Assembly: GCA_023381565.1 (NCBI GenBank)
Contig: JAMCRR010000058.1
Span: 1-49,250, forward strand
Direction of reading: 5' to 3'
Length of the DNA stretch: 49,250 nt
Source: Chloroflexota bacterium
Lineage (GTDB): Bacteria > Chloroflexota > Anaerolineae > Anaerolineales > Anaerolineaceae
Below the pieces are notes generated by a model. It was not told where the DNA came from. It was given only the letters and a program-made list of their open reading frames with translations, and made no database searches. Both the position numbers and the translations under genes were made by a program. This document shows, one piece after another, positions 24,209 through 33,482 of this stretch. Positions within the stretch are counted from its first letter, which is position 1. Every line of letters begins with the position of its first letter.

Positions 24209-26236
24209 ATGCTTCGCCGATCCTTAATACCCCTGCTCATGCTGTCTGCCCTGCTGGTTTCGGCGTGCGTACCTGCCCAAACCACCTCAACTGCGTCCAC
24301 GCCTACCGTTCCACAGCCGCAAGCCACAGCTACAATGCCTCCGGCAACGCCCGCGCCCACCGTACAGCCCTCCCCCTCTGCCCAGCCTACCACTGCCGGG
24401 AGCGCCCTTACGATCTCTGTATCGCCTGCCACCGCCTCCCCAGGCGACCAGGTGACGATTAGCGGAGACCTGCCCGGCGGTCCGACACAAGCCTCCGCGC
24501 AAGACAACCAGGCGCTCCTGCACGCCAATGTCTGTTTAGACGGTTGCCTGAGCGGGCTGGTCATCCAGGGCCAGGCTGTGAATTGGTCCGCCAGTCAAGC
24601 CGGTCATTTCACGATTGCTTTTACCCTGCCCACCATTCCCTGGCTTGGTGAAAGTGGCCCCCAACCCACCATCCCTGGCGATTTAAACGTGGGCGTGCAG
24701 TGTTTGGGATTGGACCAGCAAGGTTGCGCCTTACAGGAAGCAACAGCTACCGCCACCCTGAGCCTGCAGGGGGCGTTGGCAAAGACCTGTGCGGATAACT
24801 CCTGCGCCACCCTGACGCTGGACCCAGCGCAAGGCGATCCGGGAACCATCGTCCAGGTGACCGGCTGGGCGCCATTGGATCAGATCATCGGCAGTCTGGC
24901 TTTCGGTTATTCGCTCGTCCTGCAGCCACAAGCAGGGCAGGGGCAGCCGGTGCAGCTAGGCTCGCTCACACAACAACTGGATGGCAGCCTGAGCGGCTCC
25001 TTCCAGGTGCCACAGTCGACGCCCGACCTGGGTACCCTCCAGCCGGGGACTTACCTGATCTCCCTCGAGGCAGCCCGCCCCAAAGGCAACACCCCGGTTT
25101 TGCTGGCTCCGGCGACTTTCCAGCTGGGCGCTGCCCTTACCTGGAAAGCGCTCAACCTGGGCAAGCCTGCTCTCATCCAACCCAGCGCCGATATCCTGAA
25201 TCCCGAGCTGGCAGTGGATGCCTCGCGGGCAGGCCACCTGGCATATTGCGCCCCGGGGGAGACCCGACTGACTCAGGACGGCGGCAAGACCTGGACGTCG
25301 GTTTCGACCACCGGCGCAGCGCAAGCCGCCCAGAGCGCCGGATATCCCTTATTCGACAACGGATCGGGCGCTCCGGCTGCCTGCATGACGGTAACCCTGG
25401 ATGCAAGCCATCCCAATAGCTTCTATGCCTTGTTTCAAACCGCCAAAGCCGATGTGGGAGCGCCACCGGTGTACTTCATGGGCTTCTTCACCAGCGACGG
25501 CGGTAAGACCTGGAAGCTGGTACCTGCACCCTCCCCGGACGCAGTTGAACGCTTCGGTGGGTTTCGTGAAGTAGCCGGCGGTGTGCAAGCCCTGTTCATG
25601 GGCGAGAGCCAGCAGCCCGACCAGGCGCCGGTCACCCTGGTCGAGCAAAGCAACGACGGCGGGCAGACCTGGTCCGCGGCAGCTCTCACCTGCCCGGCAA
25701 ATGGCGCCTGCCTGACCTGGGGCTCGGCTACCGGGTCGGTCTCCGGTATGGGCTCACCTGCCCCTCAGTGGGCTATGTACTCGGTTGACGCGGGCAAGAC
25801 CTGGGACTCTACCGGTCAATCGGTGGAGCTGCGCATGACTGGACTGAACGAGCTGGTCACTTTTGCAGACCCGACCTCCGCTCTGCGCCTCTCCGGAAAT
25901 GCGGATTATCCCCTGCTGGCGACCCGCGATGGCGGAAAGACCTGGCAGGCTCTCTCCTTGCCGGCGCTGCCCAACAGCCCTAACGCGACCTTCCCCGGCT
26001 TGCAGATGCTACCGGACGGCAGCCTGCTGGCCCAGACCGACCTCGGGCAGCCCTGGATGGAGCTGGCTCCCGGCGCCTCCGCCTGGTGCCAGGTGAGCGC
26101 CAGCCTGCCAACCTCGGCTTCGCTGCTGTTCCAGGCTGCGGGAAGCCAATTGTGGTTCCTACCGCTGCCCGATAACCAGAACGCCGCCCCACAGCCGCAG
26201 AACGTGCCGCTGAGCAGCGTGAAATGTAAAGGGTAG
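24209..26236 (+). CDS. Large lipoprotein with Asp-box (BNR/sialidase-like) repeats
   Basis: A 675-residue surface lipoprotein. The signal peptide ends LLVSACVPA (lipobox), followed by a Pro/Thr/Ala linker and two Ig-like regions (about 70-300). The C-terminal half carries five Asp-box motifs (TQDGGKTW, TSDGGKTW, SNDGGQTW, VDAGKTW, TRDGGKTW), which form the turn between propeller strands in sialidase-, Vps10- and YCF48-like beta-propellers. Sialidase catalytic residues are not evident, so a binding or sensing role is as likely as an enzyme. GAGGAGAATTC precedes the ATG. It probably shares a transcript with the smaller lipoprotein upstream. Confidence 0.85.
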   Translation: MLRRSLIPLLMLSALLVSACVPAQTTSTASTPTVPQPQATATMPPATPAPTVQPSPSAQPTTAGSALTISVSPATASPGDQVTISGDLPGGPTQASAQDNQALLHANVCLDGCLSGLVIQGQAVNWSASQAGHFTIAFTLPTIPWLGESGPQPTIPGDLNVGVQCLGLDQQGCALQEATATATLSLQGALAKTCADNSCATLTLDPAQGDPGTIVQVTGWAPLDQIIGSLAFGYSLVLQPQAGQGQPVQLGSLTQQLDGSLSGSFQVPQSTPDLGTLQPGTYLISLEAARPKGNTPVLLAPATFQLGAALTWKALNLGKPALIQPSADILNPELAVDASRAGHLAYCAPGETRLTQDGGKTWTSVSTTGAAQAAQSAGYPLFDNGSGAPAACMTVTLDASHPNSFYALFQTAKADVGAPPVYFMGFFTSDGGKTWKLVPAPSPDAVERFGGFREVAGGVQALFMGESQQPDQAPVTLVEQSNDGGQTWSAAALTCPANGACLTWGSATGSVSGMGSPAPQWAMYSVDAGKTWDSTGQSVELRMTGLNELVTFADPTSALRLSGNADYPLLATRDGGKTWQALSLPALPNSPNATFPGLQMLPDGSLLAQTDLGQPWMELAPGASAWCQVSASLPTSASLLFQAAGSQLWFLPLPDNQNAAPQPQNVPLSSVKCKG

Positions 26237-26276
26237 GAATCAACGAATCAGCGAATCAACGGATCGGCAAAGAAGA

Positions 26277-26327
26277 GGCACGGCGGGATCGTTTGAGGCA
26301 GAAGCAGTTTGCTCCTCTCGCCGTGCC
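26277..26327. terminator. Hairpin after the Asp-box lipoprotein gene
   Basis: Arms GGCACGGCG (26277-26285) and CGCCGTGCC (26319-26327) are perfectly complementary across a 33-base interval. No T tract follows on the plus strand, so termination would be Rho-dependent or weak. The right arm ends 12 bases before the next promoter element. Confidence 0.45.
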
Positions 26328-26339
26328 CCTGCAATTGAC

Positions 26340-26345
26340 TATAAT
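26340..26345 (+). promoter_or_regulatory. TATAAT six bases before a start codon
   Basis: A perfect -10 hexamer ends six bases before ATG 26352, so transcription would begin at or next to the start codon and the mRNA would be leaderless. No Shine-Dalgarno sequence fits in the interval. The -35 region is not clear. The same arrangement occurs at 33471-33483. Confidence 0.6.
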
Positions 26346-26351
26346 TCCCGT

Positions 26352-27161
26352 ATGCGCTACGAAATCATCGGCAATCTGCACATTCCGAAAATTGGTTTTG
26401 GCACCTGGACGATTGGCGGTCAGGAGCGACCTGACCCCGCCAGCGATGAGCGCTCCCTCCTGGCGCTGCATTCTGCCCTGGAGCTGGGCTACACCCACTT
26501 CGATACGGCCGAGTGGTATGCTGCGGGACATGCAGAGGAGCTGTTGGGGCGCGCCATCCGTGAAAATGGGACGCCGCGCCGGGAGCTGTTCATTACCTCA
26601 AAAGTCTCTCCCGAGCATTTGGAGTACGACGATGTACTGCGCTGCTGCGAGGCCAGCCTGCACCGGTTGGATATGGTTTATCTCGATCTGTATCTGATCC
26701 ACTGGCCCAGCCAGAGTATGAAGCTGGATGAGACCTTCCGGGCGCTCAACCGGCTCGTGCGTGAAGGTAAGGTGCGTCACCTGGGGGTGAGCAATTTCAA
26801 CCTGAAACTGCTCAAACAGGCCGTTGCCTTCTGTGAGACACCGCTGCTCACGAACCAGGTTTCATACAGCATCCCCGACCGTACCTGCGTGGATAACGGC
26901 GTGCTGGAATACTGCCAGCAGAACGACATCTTGCTTACCGCGTACACCCCGGTGAAGCGCCGCAACATCAAGAGCAATCTGGTCCTAAAATCGATCGCCC
27001 AGGCGCACGGGGTCACCCGCGAACAGGTCGCCCTGGCCTGGCTGGCAATGCAGCCGCGGGTGATCGCGATACCGATGTCCTTTAACTCCCAGCACCAGGC
27101 AGAAAACCTGCACGCTGCGGATTTGGTCTTGAGCGAGGACGAGATGGGACGACTTGGGTGA
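26352..27161 (+). CDS. Aldo/keto reductase
   Basis: A 269-residue NADP(H)-dependent oxidoreductase with an (alpha/beta)8 barrel. The catalytic tetrad is intact: Asp51 and Tyr56 (HFDTAEWY), Lys84 (FITSKVS) and His117 (YLIHWPS). The family signature LDLYLIHWPSQ and the GVSNFN segment are present. The length suits the short prokaryotic AKR5-like group (2,5-diketogluconate reductase type). The substrate is unknown. The mRNA appears leaderless (TATAAT ends six bases before ATG). The stop abuts the stop of the convergent NHL-repeat gene with no gap. Confidence 0.93.
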   Translation: MRYEIIGNLHIPKIGFGTWTIGGQERPDPASDERSLLALHSALELGYTHFDTAEWYAAGHAEELLGRAIRENGTPRRELFITSKVSPEHLEYDDVLRCCEASLHRLDMVYLDLYLIHWPSQSMKLDETFRALNRLVREGKVRHLGVSNFNLKLLKQAVAFCETPLLTNQVSYSIPDRTCVDNGVLEYCQQNDILLTAYTPVKRRNIKSNLVLKSIAQAHGVTREQVALAWLAMQPRVIAIPMSFNSQHQAENLHAADLVLSEDEMGRLG

Positions 27162-29054
27162 TTACTCTTCGATCTTCACCGGCACGCGCACCATGTCATC
27201 TCCATTTGGCGAGACCTGGAATGCCAGGATCAAGGTGATGTCTTCGATCAAGCACAGGGCAGCGTTGCCCTCCCGGCAGTAATACAGGGTCAAGCCTAAG
27301 GGTACCTCACCCGATGCAGCCGCCTGGAACTCAAAGCTTAATGGCTCTGCTGCGGAGAACCTGTGCTGCGTGTGCCTGCCGCGGGAATCTTTGACCTGGA
27401 CCACCGCCGGTGTTTCGGTGTTGCGCTCATATCCGGAAGGCAGGCTGATCTCCAGGGTGACCCGCACGTCGCCGGGCGATACCATCACGGGTTCGAGCCG
27501 CCGGATTTTCGCAGGGGCAGCCTCGGGCTGCGACAGCTTCTCCAACCCCCTCAGCTCGACGGCGTAAACCTGATGGGTCTCCAGGTCGGCCATGCGCAAC
27601 AAATGGTTGTTGGTGTCGGCGATGTACAGGCGGTTGCCGTCGGTTTGAACTCCCTCCGGCTCGAAAAGCTTGGTCTGCTCGAAGCTGCCGTTAGCGTAGC
27701 CGGCAGCGCCGGTTCCGATCAGGGTGGAGACCCGGTTGCTCTGGGGGTCGAGAGTTTTGATCTTGTGGTTGTAGGTGTCGGCGATATAGACCAGGCCGTT
27801 GGCAAACGCCAGCCCGGCAGGGTGCTGCAGCCGTGCCTCCGTACCGATTCCATCACGGTCGCCAAACTCGAACAGCCCGGCTCCCACCAGGGTGCGTACG
27901 GTCACCTCCGGCTTGAATTGGATGAGGCGCACCGCGCTGGCTTCAGGGTCGGCGGCAAACAGATCCCCGTCGTGCAGAGCCAGATCGCTGGGCTGGTTGA
28001 AGCTAGCCAGATACGCCGGGCCATCGACGAGCGCTTCGCGGCCGTTCCCGGCAAAGGGTCTCAGCTCACCCTTTCCAGAGAGCACCCAGATCTGGTGCGA
28101 CCCGGCCATGGCGATCAGCAGGTCGTCGCCGTGCAAGGCCAGCGCCCAGGGCGAGCGCAGGGGAATGTGGGTGGGGCTGCCCCAAGAATACGACCCGTGC
28201 GCTTTGGCGCCCGTCCCGGCCACAGTGCGCACCTCACCGGTTTTCAGGTTGATCGCTCGCACGGCGTGGTTGCCGGTATCGGCGACGTATAGCGTGCGCT
28301 GATCTGCGGACTCTCGCATTGCCAGGCCGTGAGGGTGATTGAATTCAGCCTCGATCGAGGCGCCGTCTCGCAGGCCGCGCCTTCCATTGCCGAAAACCCG
28401 CCTGATCTCGCCGCGGCGGCCGTCATTATCCAGCTGCACTTCCAGAATGCGGTGGTGGCCGCTGTCGGTAAGCCACAGCCGGCTCTGCGATCCAAGCAGG
28501 AGGCTGGAAGGGAAACGCAGTGGGCGTTCGGGCTGCGCCTGACTTTCAGGGGTTAGCCCGAGCGGGGAGGTATCGAGGATCTCCTTATTCTCAGCAATGA
28601 CCCTGTCTATCACAGGGAATAGCTCTTCGGCCAGCACTTCGCCGGCGGTCTCTCCAGTGATGCGTCCACGCGGGTCGATCAGCACCAGCGTGGGCCAGGC
28701 GCGCACGTCGTATTCTCCCCAGATGCGGAAGTCGGCGTCGTTGACCACGGGGTGCTCGCTGCCGCGCCGCATCACGGCCTGGCGGATGTTGGCGGTCAGC
28801 CCTTCGGAGGGGAACTTGGCCGAATGTACCCCGATGATGACCAGCTTATTTGGGTAGCGTTCCTGGAGTCGCCGCAACTGCGGGACATTATGCAGGCAGT
28901 TGATTCAGCCGTAAGTCCAGAACTCGAGCAAGACGATTTTGCCGCGCAGACTTTCGAGAGTGAGCGGTCGAGGCGTGTTGAGCCATTCAAGCCCGGATGG
29001 AAACTCAGGGGCGTGGATATAGCCGGTGAATCGGGATAAAAATGAGGATTCCAT
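27162..29054 (-). CDS. Thioredoxin-like NHL-repeat protein, candidate selenoprotein (TGA at codon 50)
   Basis: Read through an in-frame TGA (28907-28905), this is a 630-residue protein. Residues 1-160 form a thioredoxin-like domain and about 180-470 form an NHL beta-propeller ([47 protein letters not shown]). A C-terminal beta domain follows. The active site reads [19 protein letters not shown]. The family normally has WTYCCINC, so the TGA replaces the first Cys of the CxxC pair, exactly where selenocysteine occurs in redox selenoproteins. A hairpin with a G in its loop follows at SECIS distance. A later in-frame ATG (28877) would lose the active site. An ordinary nonsense mutation from TGC/TGT is the alternative. 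Confidence 0.82.
28868..28886 (-). promoter_or_regulatory. Candidate bacterial SECIS hairpin
   Basis: In the mRNA, GUCCCGC pairs with GCGGCGAC (one bulged C) around an AGUU loop. The loop lies 26-29 bases after the UGA and has G at its second position. These features agree with the bacterial SECIS rules as I recall them (loop 16-37 bases downstream, G among the first two loop bases). An alternative 7-bp stem (CAACUGC/GCAGUUG) starts three bases after the UGA. Confidence 0.6.
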
Positions 29055-29213
29055 AGTTACCAGTCATAGGAGGATCTATCGAAGTCATGCATCACTTATA
29101 TTATGATATTGATTATCATTTAAGTCATTATAATCCAGATAACGAATAATCGATCACCCGATAGCCATCATACGGCGGATCATACCTGGCGCACCTGATC
29201 GACCGGGTCTGAG

Positions 29214-30362
29214 CTAGTTGCGCGCTACATTGGGCAGGTAAATGGCATTGTCGAAGTAATGCGGTGGCCAGGCTTCAAATGCGCCCACATCGCAAGTTGC
29301 GACACCATTCTGATCACCATCCAGAGGCCTGGGTTTGCCTGTCTCATCATTAGGCGGGCACCCGTCGTTTGCACCTGCATCGATCGCTGCACTCCCATCA
29401 TTGAGAGGGAAATATGCTGGTATTCCCGTCTGAGCCCCAAGCTCCAAAGCCTCTGAGGATACCTGTTTGAAACCCGGAGAGCAGGTGCCATCGGTAGAGA
29501 GGTTGTTAGTGCTCTCGGGAGTGAAAATACCGCTACAGTTACCGTTCGCATTATCTGCCAGGAGGACATTTTTCAATGTGGCGATGCCACCATAATCGAC
29601 CTCATTGAACACTCCGCCCGTATCGAGGGCGCCATTATCTATAATGGTGCTGTTGACGATCGTAAGGCTCCCCATATTGTCAATCGCGCCCCCTACGATG
29701 GCACCATTGTGGGCAATGGTGCTGTTAGTGATGCTCATCACGCCATCCTCATTGTTGCAGATCGCCCCGCCATAGCCCTCCTCCTCGCTGGTCCCAGCGT
29801 AGTTCTCGCCGAAATAGGAGCTGGTGATCGTGACGGTGCCATGATTGTACAAGACTCCGCCATCTTCCCTTGAGTAATTGTCGAAGAAGCTGCACTGGTC
29901 GACCGTTAAAGTACCACCAGGATGAACCAAAATGCCGCCACCGGATAAATTCCAGCCAAAGGTGATGCTCAGCCCAGATAATTTGAGGGAAGCCCCTGTT
30001 TTGACGGTAAATACCGAAATGTTCATATCGGCACCTCCCCCGCTTCCACTCACCGTCAAATTGAAAGCGCCCGGCCCGTCGATGGTGAGGTCTTTATCGA
30101 TGGTCATCCCTCCATAGCCGGTAATGAGATGGATGGTCCCGATCACGGAAGGCGCAAAGGTGATCGTGTCGCCGTTGGAGGCCGCGTTGATCGCGGCACG
30201 CAAGGTGCAATCGCCCGCCGTGCAGATGCTCCACGGGCTGTTATCCCCCAAAGAAGTCACCACCCAGGTCCTTGCAGCGTGTGCCGGTTGAACAGGATAA
30301 GAAAGCGAAGATAATAGAGACAGCAGCACAAATCCAAAGGATAATACGATACGCGCTCTCAT
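29214..30362 (-). CDS. Secreted beta-helix protein with CSLREA-like and choice-of-anchor Q-like regions
   Basis: A 382-residue exported protein. The signal peptide (IVLSFGFVLLSLLSS...AHAA) is followed by a CSLREA-like segment (WVVTSLGDN, CTLRAAINAASNGDTITF). A right-handed beta-helix then has repeats such as LSGLSITFG, ITSSYFGEN, ITNSTIAHN and IVNSTIIDN. The end is choice-of-anchor Q-like (DGSAAIDAGANDGCPP, GDQNGVATCDVGAFE). Such proteins are surface or extracellular, possibly adhesins or polysaccharide-binding. The C-terminal tail FDNAIYLPNVARN is common in Chloroflexota secreted proteins. GAAAGGAGATCGAG precedes the ATG. Confidence 0.85.
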   Translation of the reverse strand: MRARIVLSFGFVLLSLLSSLSYPVQPAHAARTWVVTSLGDNSPWSICTAGDCTLRAAINAASNGDTITFAPSVIGTIHLITGYGGMTIDKDLTIDGPGAFNLTVSGSGGGADMNISVFTVKTGASLKLSGLSITFGWNLSGGGILVHPGGTLTVDQCSFFDNYSREDGGVLYNHGTVTITSSYFGENYAGTSEEEGYGGAICNNEDGVMSITNSTIAHNGAIVGGAIDNMGSLTIVNSTIIDNGALDTGGVFNEVDYGGIATLKNVLLADNANGNCSGIFTPESTNNLSTDGTCSPGFKQVSSEALELGAQTGIPAYFPLNDGSAAIDAGANDGCPPNDETGKPRPLDGDQNGVATCDVGAFEAWPPHYFDNAIYLPNVARN

Positions 30363-30743
30363 CTCGATCTCCTTTCACTTGCCTGGAAAACTTGCGATCC
30401 ATGTAAGAAGTCGATTTAGTGCTTCACCGGTCAAAGCTCTTTATCGTGGTTGGGCTGTGCCAGCCTGTAATTGTTCGATTTGGTTTATGGAAAGGATTTT
30501 CGCTGTGTATTTACTAGGGATGGCGCATTAATGCCACCCAGGTCATGATTATATTGTAGGATTAATTTTAGAAACTTCAAGCTTTCAAGTGGGGTAAATA
30601 TGTCAAACTTAAAAGGGTTCTGTCTCCCGCGCTCAACATCTATCCGAAATTACCAGATACATGCTATCCAATGCAAGTTTCACCGCCGCCTAGCTGACCA
30701 GCAGCTTTGGTAGTAGAACACAGGATGAGTTGAGCAATCTGGA
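30363..30743. other. Intergenic region without recognisable gene
   Basis: About 380 AT-rich bases between two minus-strand genes. Apart from the AGGAG ribosome binding site of the beta-helix gene near 30369-30373, I see no coding frame with family resemblance, no strong hairpin and no RNA gene. Confidence 0.4.
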
Positions 30744-31694
30744 TTATCCCCCAAACATCTCCCGCACCACCGGCAAGATCTGATCCCAGTTCGGGCCGAG
30801 CACGTCGGCGCCGCCCGATGTCACGAACGGCGTGACCATCTCCCGGTCGATCGTGCGGCTGTCGATGCCTCCCGGCCCGGCGCGCAGTAGCGCCAGAGCG
30901 AGGCGCGGCCACTGCCAGGCAGGCAAGTTGGTATCTACGGTTTGCCCCAGGGCGATCATTGCAGCCGGCAGGCGCAACCAGGAGAGCGGGTTGAGCATCT
31001 GGCGCAGAGCCGATTTGAGCAAAATCTGGCCGCGTTCCATGCGGAAGAAATCGTCTGAGCCTTTCCGGTCGCGGGCGAAAGCCAGCGCCTGGGCGCCGTT
31101 CAGGTGGTGCTCGCCGGCCTCCATTCCCGACATGGCGCTGGGCAGATCTACCGTCACGCCTCCCATGGCGTCGACCACTTTTTCGAACCCGTCGAAACGG
31201 ATGCGCAGGTAATAAGGTACCTGCACCTTGAAATTATCTTCCACGACCTGGATGGCCGCTTGCGGGCCGCTCCCCGGCTGCTCGGCTTCGGCGAAGAAAT
31301 GTGCCGTGTTAATCCGGTTTTCCCCATGCCCGGGGATGGGCACCCACAGGTCGCGCGGTATGGACAACATGCCGATCGTGGGCTTGAGCGGCACGAAGGT
31401 GGTCAGAATGATTGTATCGGTACGGCTGACGTCGGTGCCCTCAGGGGCGCGGTCGATGCCCAGGATGAGCAGGTTGGTGCGCATGGGCGCCAGCAAGTAA
31501 ACGGCTAAGGCGATAACTCCCAGCAGGATAAAGGAGCCCAGGGGAATGCCCAGGCAGGTGCTGCAGGCGCAGCCGCGCTTGCGTGACTTTGGAACCGCCG
31601 TCATGGGCTGGGTTCTGGCGTATGGATCGTGACGGGTTACTGGCTGGGTATAGGCGTTCGGGTCCGGACGTGCGGTGTTGGGTCTGCGATTCAT
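30744..31694 (-). CDS. LytR-CpsA-Psr (LCP) family protein
   Basis: A 316-residue membrane-anchored LCP protein. LCP enzymes transfer glycopolymers from lipid carriers to the cell wall or related surface acceptors. The first 40 residues are polar and cytoplasmic, followed by one membrane segment (IPLGSFILLGVIALAVYLLA, about 50-69). The LCP core shows LILGIDRAPEGTDVSRTDTIIL (pyrophosphate-binding Asp and Arg), MLSIPRDLWVPIPG and NGAQALAFARDRKGSDDFFRMERGQ. These are the conserved Asp/Arg motifs. It is divergent from murJ, which fits an envelope role. A plausible promoter lies at 31733-31761. Confidence 0.92.
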   Translation of the reverse strand: MNRRPNTARPDPNAYTQPVTRHDPYARTQPMTAVPKSRKRGCACSTCLGIPLGSFILLGVIALAVYLLAPMRTNLLILGIDRAPEGTDVSRTDTIILTTFVPLKPTIGMLSIPRDLWVPIPGHGENRINTAHFFAEAEQPGSGPQAAIQVVEDNFKVQVPYYLRIRFDGFEKVVDAMGGVTVDLPSAMSGMEAGEHHLNGAQALAFARDRKGSDDFFRMERGQILLKSALRQMLNPLSWLRLPAAMIALGQTVDTNLPAWQWPRLALALLRAGPGGIDSRTIDREMVTPFVTSGGADVLGPNWDQILPVVREMFGG

Positions 31695-31732
31695 CTACGG
31701 ATAATGTCCTCAAGAGTGATTGGATACATTGT

Positions 31733-31761
31733 AATACAAATAGGAGAGGTTTGGGGGTCAA
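31733..31761 (-). promoter_or_regulatory. Probable promoter of the LCP gene
   Basis: On the minus strand TTGACC (31761-31756) and TGTATT (31738-31733) are 17 bases apart. The expected start lies about 30 bases before ATG 31694. The -10 match is only moderate. Confidence 0.4.
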
Positions 31762-31907
31762 CACCTGTGAAGCGGATCAGTGGACGAAAATTTTCCCAAT
31801 CAAAACAAGGGTACAATAGGCAATAGCTTTTCATGACCATAAAGTTAGTTTTTCCTGACACCCTTCCCATGATTCCGACGTTTCTTCATTAACTCAGGGG
31901 AGGGAAA

Positions 31908-33449
31908 TTGCCCTTGAAAAAATTCACCCACCTCACCCGCATCTCGCTGCTGCTGGCGGCATTTTTCGCTCTGGATAAGCTCCTGGCCATCGTGCGTCAG
32001 GTGCTCATTGCCCGCCTCTTCGGCCTCTCTGCTGACCTGGACGCCTTCAACGCCGCCAACAATCTCCCGGATATGCTCTTTGCGCTCATCTCTGGTGGGG
32101 CGCTGGCGATTGCCTTCATCCCCGTTCTGTCAGAATATTTGACGCAAAAAAGCCGGCAAGACACATGGCAGCTCTTCTCGCGCGTGGCTAACCTGGCTTT
32201 GCTTGTCACCGCAACCCTGGCAGTGGTTATCGCCGTGCTGGCCCAGCCGTTGGTGAGCTGGCAATTGGGGATCGCCCCCGGGTTCAACCCTCAACAGCAG
32301 AGCCTGGTGGCGCAGCTGATGCGCTTGAACCTGGTTGCCACCCTGATCTTCTCCTTGAGCGGACTGGTGATGGCCGGGCTGCAGGCCAACCAGCACTTCT
32401 TCCTGCCGGCTTTGGCGCCGATCCTCTACAACCTGGGGCAGATCTTCGGTGCGCTGGTCCTGGCGCCGACCCAGGGGTACAGCCTGGGCTCGATCACCTT
32501 ACCGGCAATGGGGCTGGGCGTCTACGGGTTGGTCTATGGGGTCATCCTGGGAGCCGTCCTGCACCTGCTCATCCAGATCCCCGGTTTGCTGCGCTTCCAC
32601 TTCCATTGGTCGCCAGGGGTAGGGCTGGGTACGCCCGGTGTGCGGCGTGTGCTCTCGTTGATGGGCCCGCGCTTACTGACCATGTTCTTCGTGCAGCTGG
32701 TCTTCATCGCCCGCGACAACCAGGCTTCGCACCTGGGGACCGGCGCGGTTTCTGCGCTGACCTATGGTTGGATGATCTTGCAGGTCCCCGAGACGCTGAT
32801 CGGCACGGCCATCGGGACGGCTCTGTTGCCGACTCTCTCGGAGCAAGCCGCCCGCAAGGATTGGCAGCTCTTCCGCCAGACGATCGAGCGAGCCACACGC
32901 GTGCTAATGGCCATTACCATCCCTACTGCCATGATCCTCTCGCTGGCGTTGCGACCGCTGGTCGGCAGGGTCTTCGGTTTCGATGCCCAGGGCACTGATC
33001 TGATCACCTGGGTCACGCGCATGTACCTGATTGGGCTGCTGGGCCAATCGGTGCTGGAGGTGGCCGTGCGCGGCTTTTACGCCCAGCAGGATGCGCGCGT
33101 GCCGCTGCTGGCGGCTGCTCTGACGGCGCTGGTATGCATCGGGTTATCTGCCGTGCTCATGGGACCTTTGGGCGCGCCAGGGATCGGCCTGGCCAACAGC
33201 CTGGCATTTAGCGGGGAGGCGCTGCTGCTGTTTATCTGGCTGAGCCGGCGGTTGCAAAGCGGCTTCGCCTTCTGGAATACAGCTCTTCGGGCAGCCGCCG
33301 GCGCAGCGCTGGCAGGGGTTCTGGCTTACCTGGTGATGAATCGCCTGACCCTGGCTGAGCTGCCTCTGTCGGTGGCCGCCCTGGCGATTGGGGCGGTCGC
33401 AGCTCTGCCGTTTATCTGGAAAGAAATGCGCTTGTTGTTGCAGCTGTGA
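31908..33449 (+). CDS. murJ: Lipid II flippase MurJ (MviN)
   Basis: A 513-residue polytopic membrane protein of the MOP/MATE exporter superfamily that flips undecaprenyl-linked peptidoglycan precursor. About 14 hydrophobic segments are present. The N-terminal stretch FFALDKLLAIVRQVLIARLFG and PDMLFALISGGALAIAFIPV are characteristic, with the Arg-rich central cavity residues in the first helices. The start is TTG at 31908 or TTG at 31914. GGAGG at 31899-31903 is 4 or 10 bases away respectively, so I cannot decide between them. It is divergent from the LCP gene and followed by a TPR membrane protein with its own promoter. Confidence 0.92.
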   Translation: MPLKKFTHLTRISLLLAAFFALDKLLAIVRQVLIARLFGLSADLDAFNAANNLPDMLFALISGGALAIAFIPVLSEYLTQKSRQDTWQLFSRVANLALLVTATLAVVIAVLAQPLVSWQLGIAPGFNPQQQSLVAQLMRLNLVATLIFSLSGLVMAGLQANQHFFLPALAPILYNLGQIFGALVLAPTQGYSLGSITLPAMGLGVYGLVYGVILGAVLHLLIQIPGLLRFHFHWSPGVGLGTPGVRRVLSLMGPRLLTMFFVQLVFIARDNQASHLGTGAVSALTYGWMILQVPETLIGTAIGTALLPTLSEQAARKDWQLFRQTIERATRVLMAITIPTAMILSLALRPLVGRVFGFDAQGTDLITWVTRMYLIGLLGQSVLEVAVRGFYAQQDARVPLLAAALTALVCIGLSAVLMGPLGAPGIGLANSLAFSGEALLLFIWLSRRLQSGFAFWNTALRAAAGAALAGVLAYLVMNRLTLAELPLSVAALAIGAVAALPFIWKEMRLLLQL

Positions 33450-33470
33450 AGGCAGAATTGTAAATACGGT

Positions 33471-33476
33471 ATAATT
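33471..33476 (+). promoter_or_regulatory. TATAAT six bases before a start codon
   Basis: This perfect -10 hexamer has the same distance to ATG 33483 as the one at 26340 has to ATG 26352. It implies a leaderless mRNA and independent transcription from murJ, whose stop is only 22 bases upstream. The -35 box is poor. Confidence 0.6.
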
Positions 33477-33482
33477 GCCCCT

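Noticed and set aside
28875..28877. ATG 28877 as the genuine start of the NHL-repeat gene
   Set aside because: It begins inside the thioredoxin domain after the active site, has no ribosome binding site, and ignores a well-matching upstream N-terminus in the same frame.
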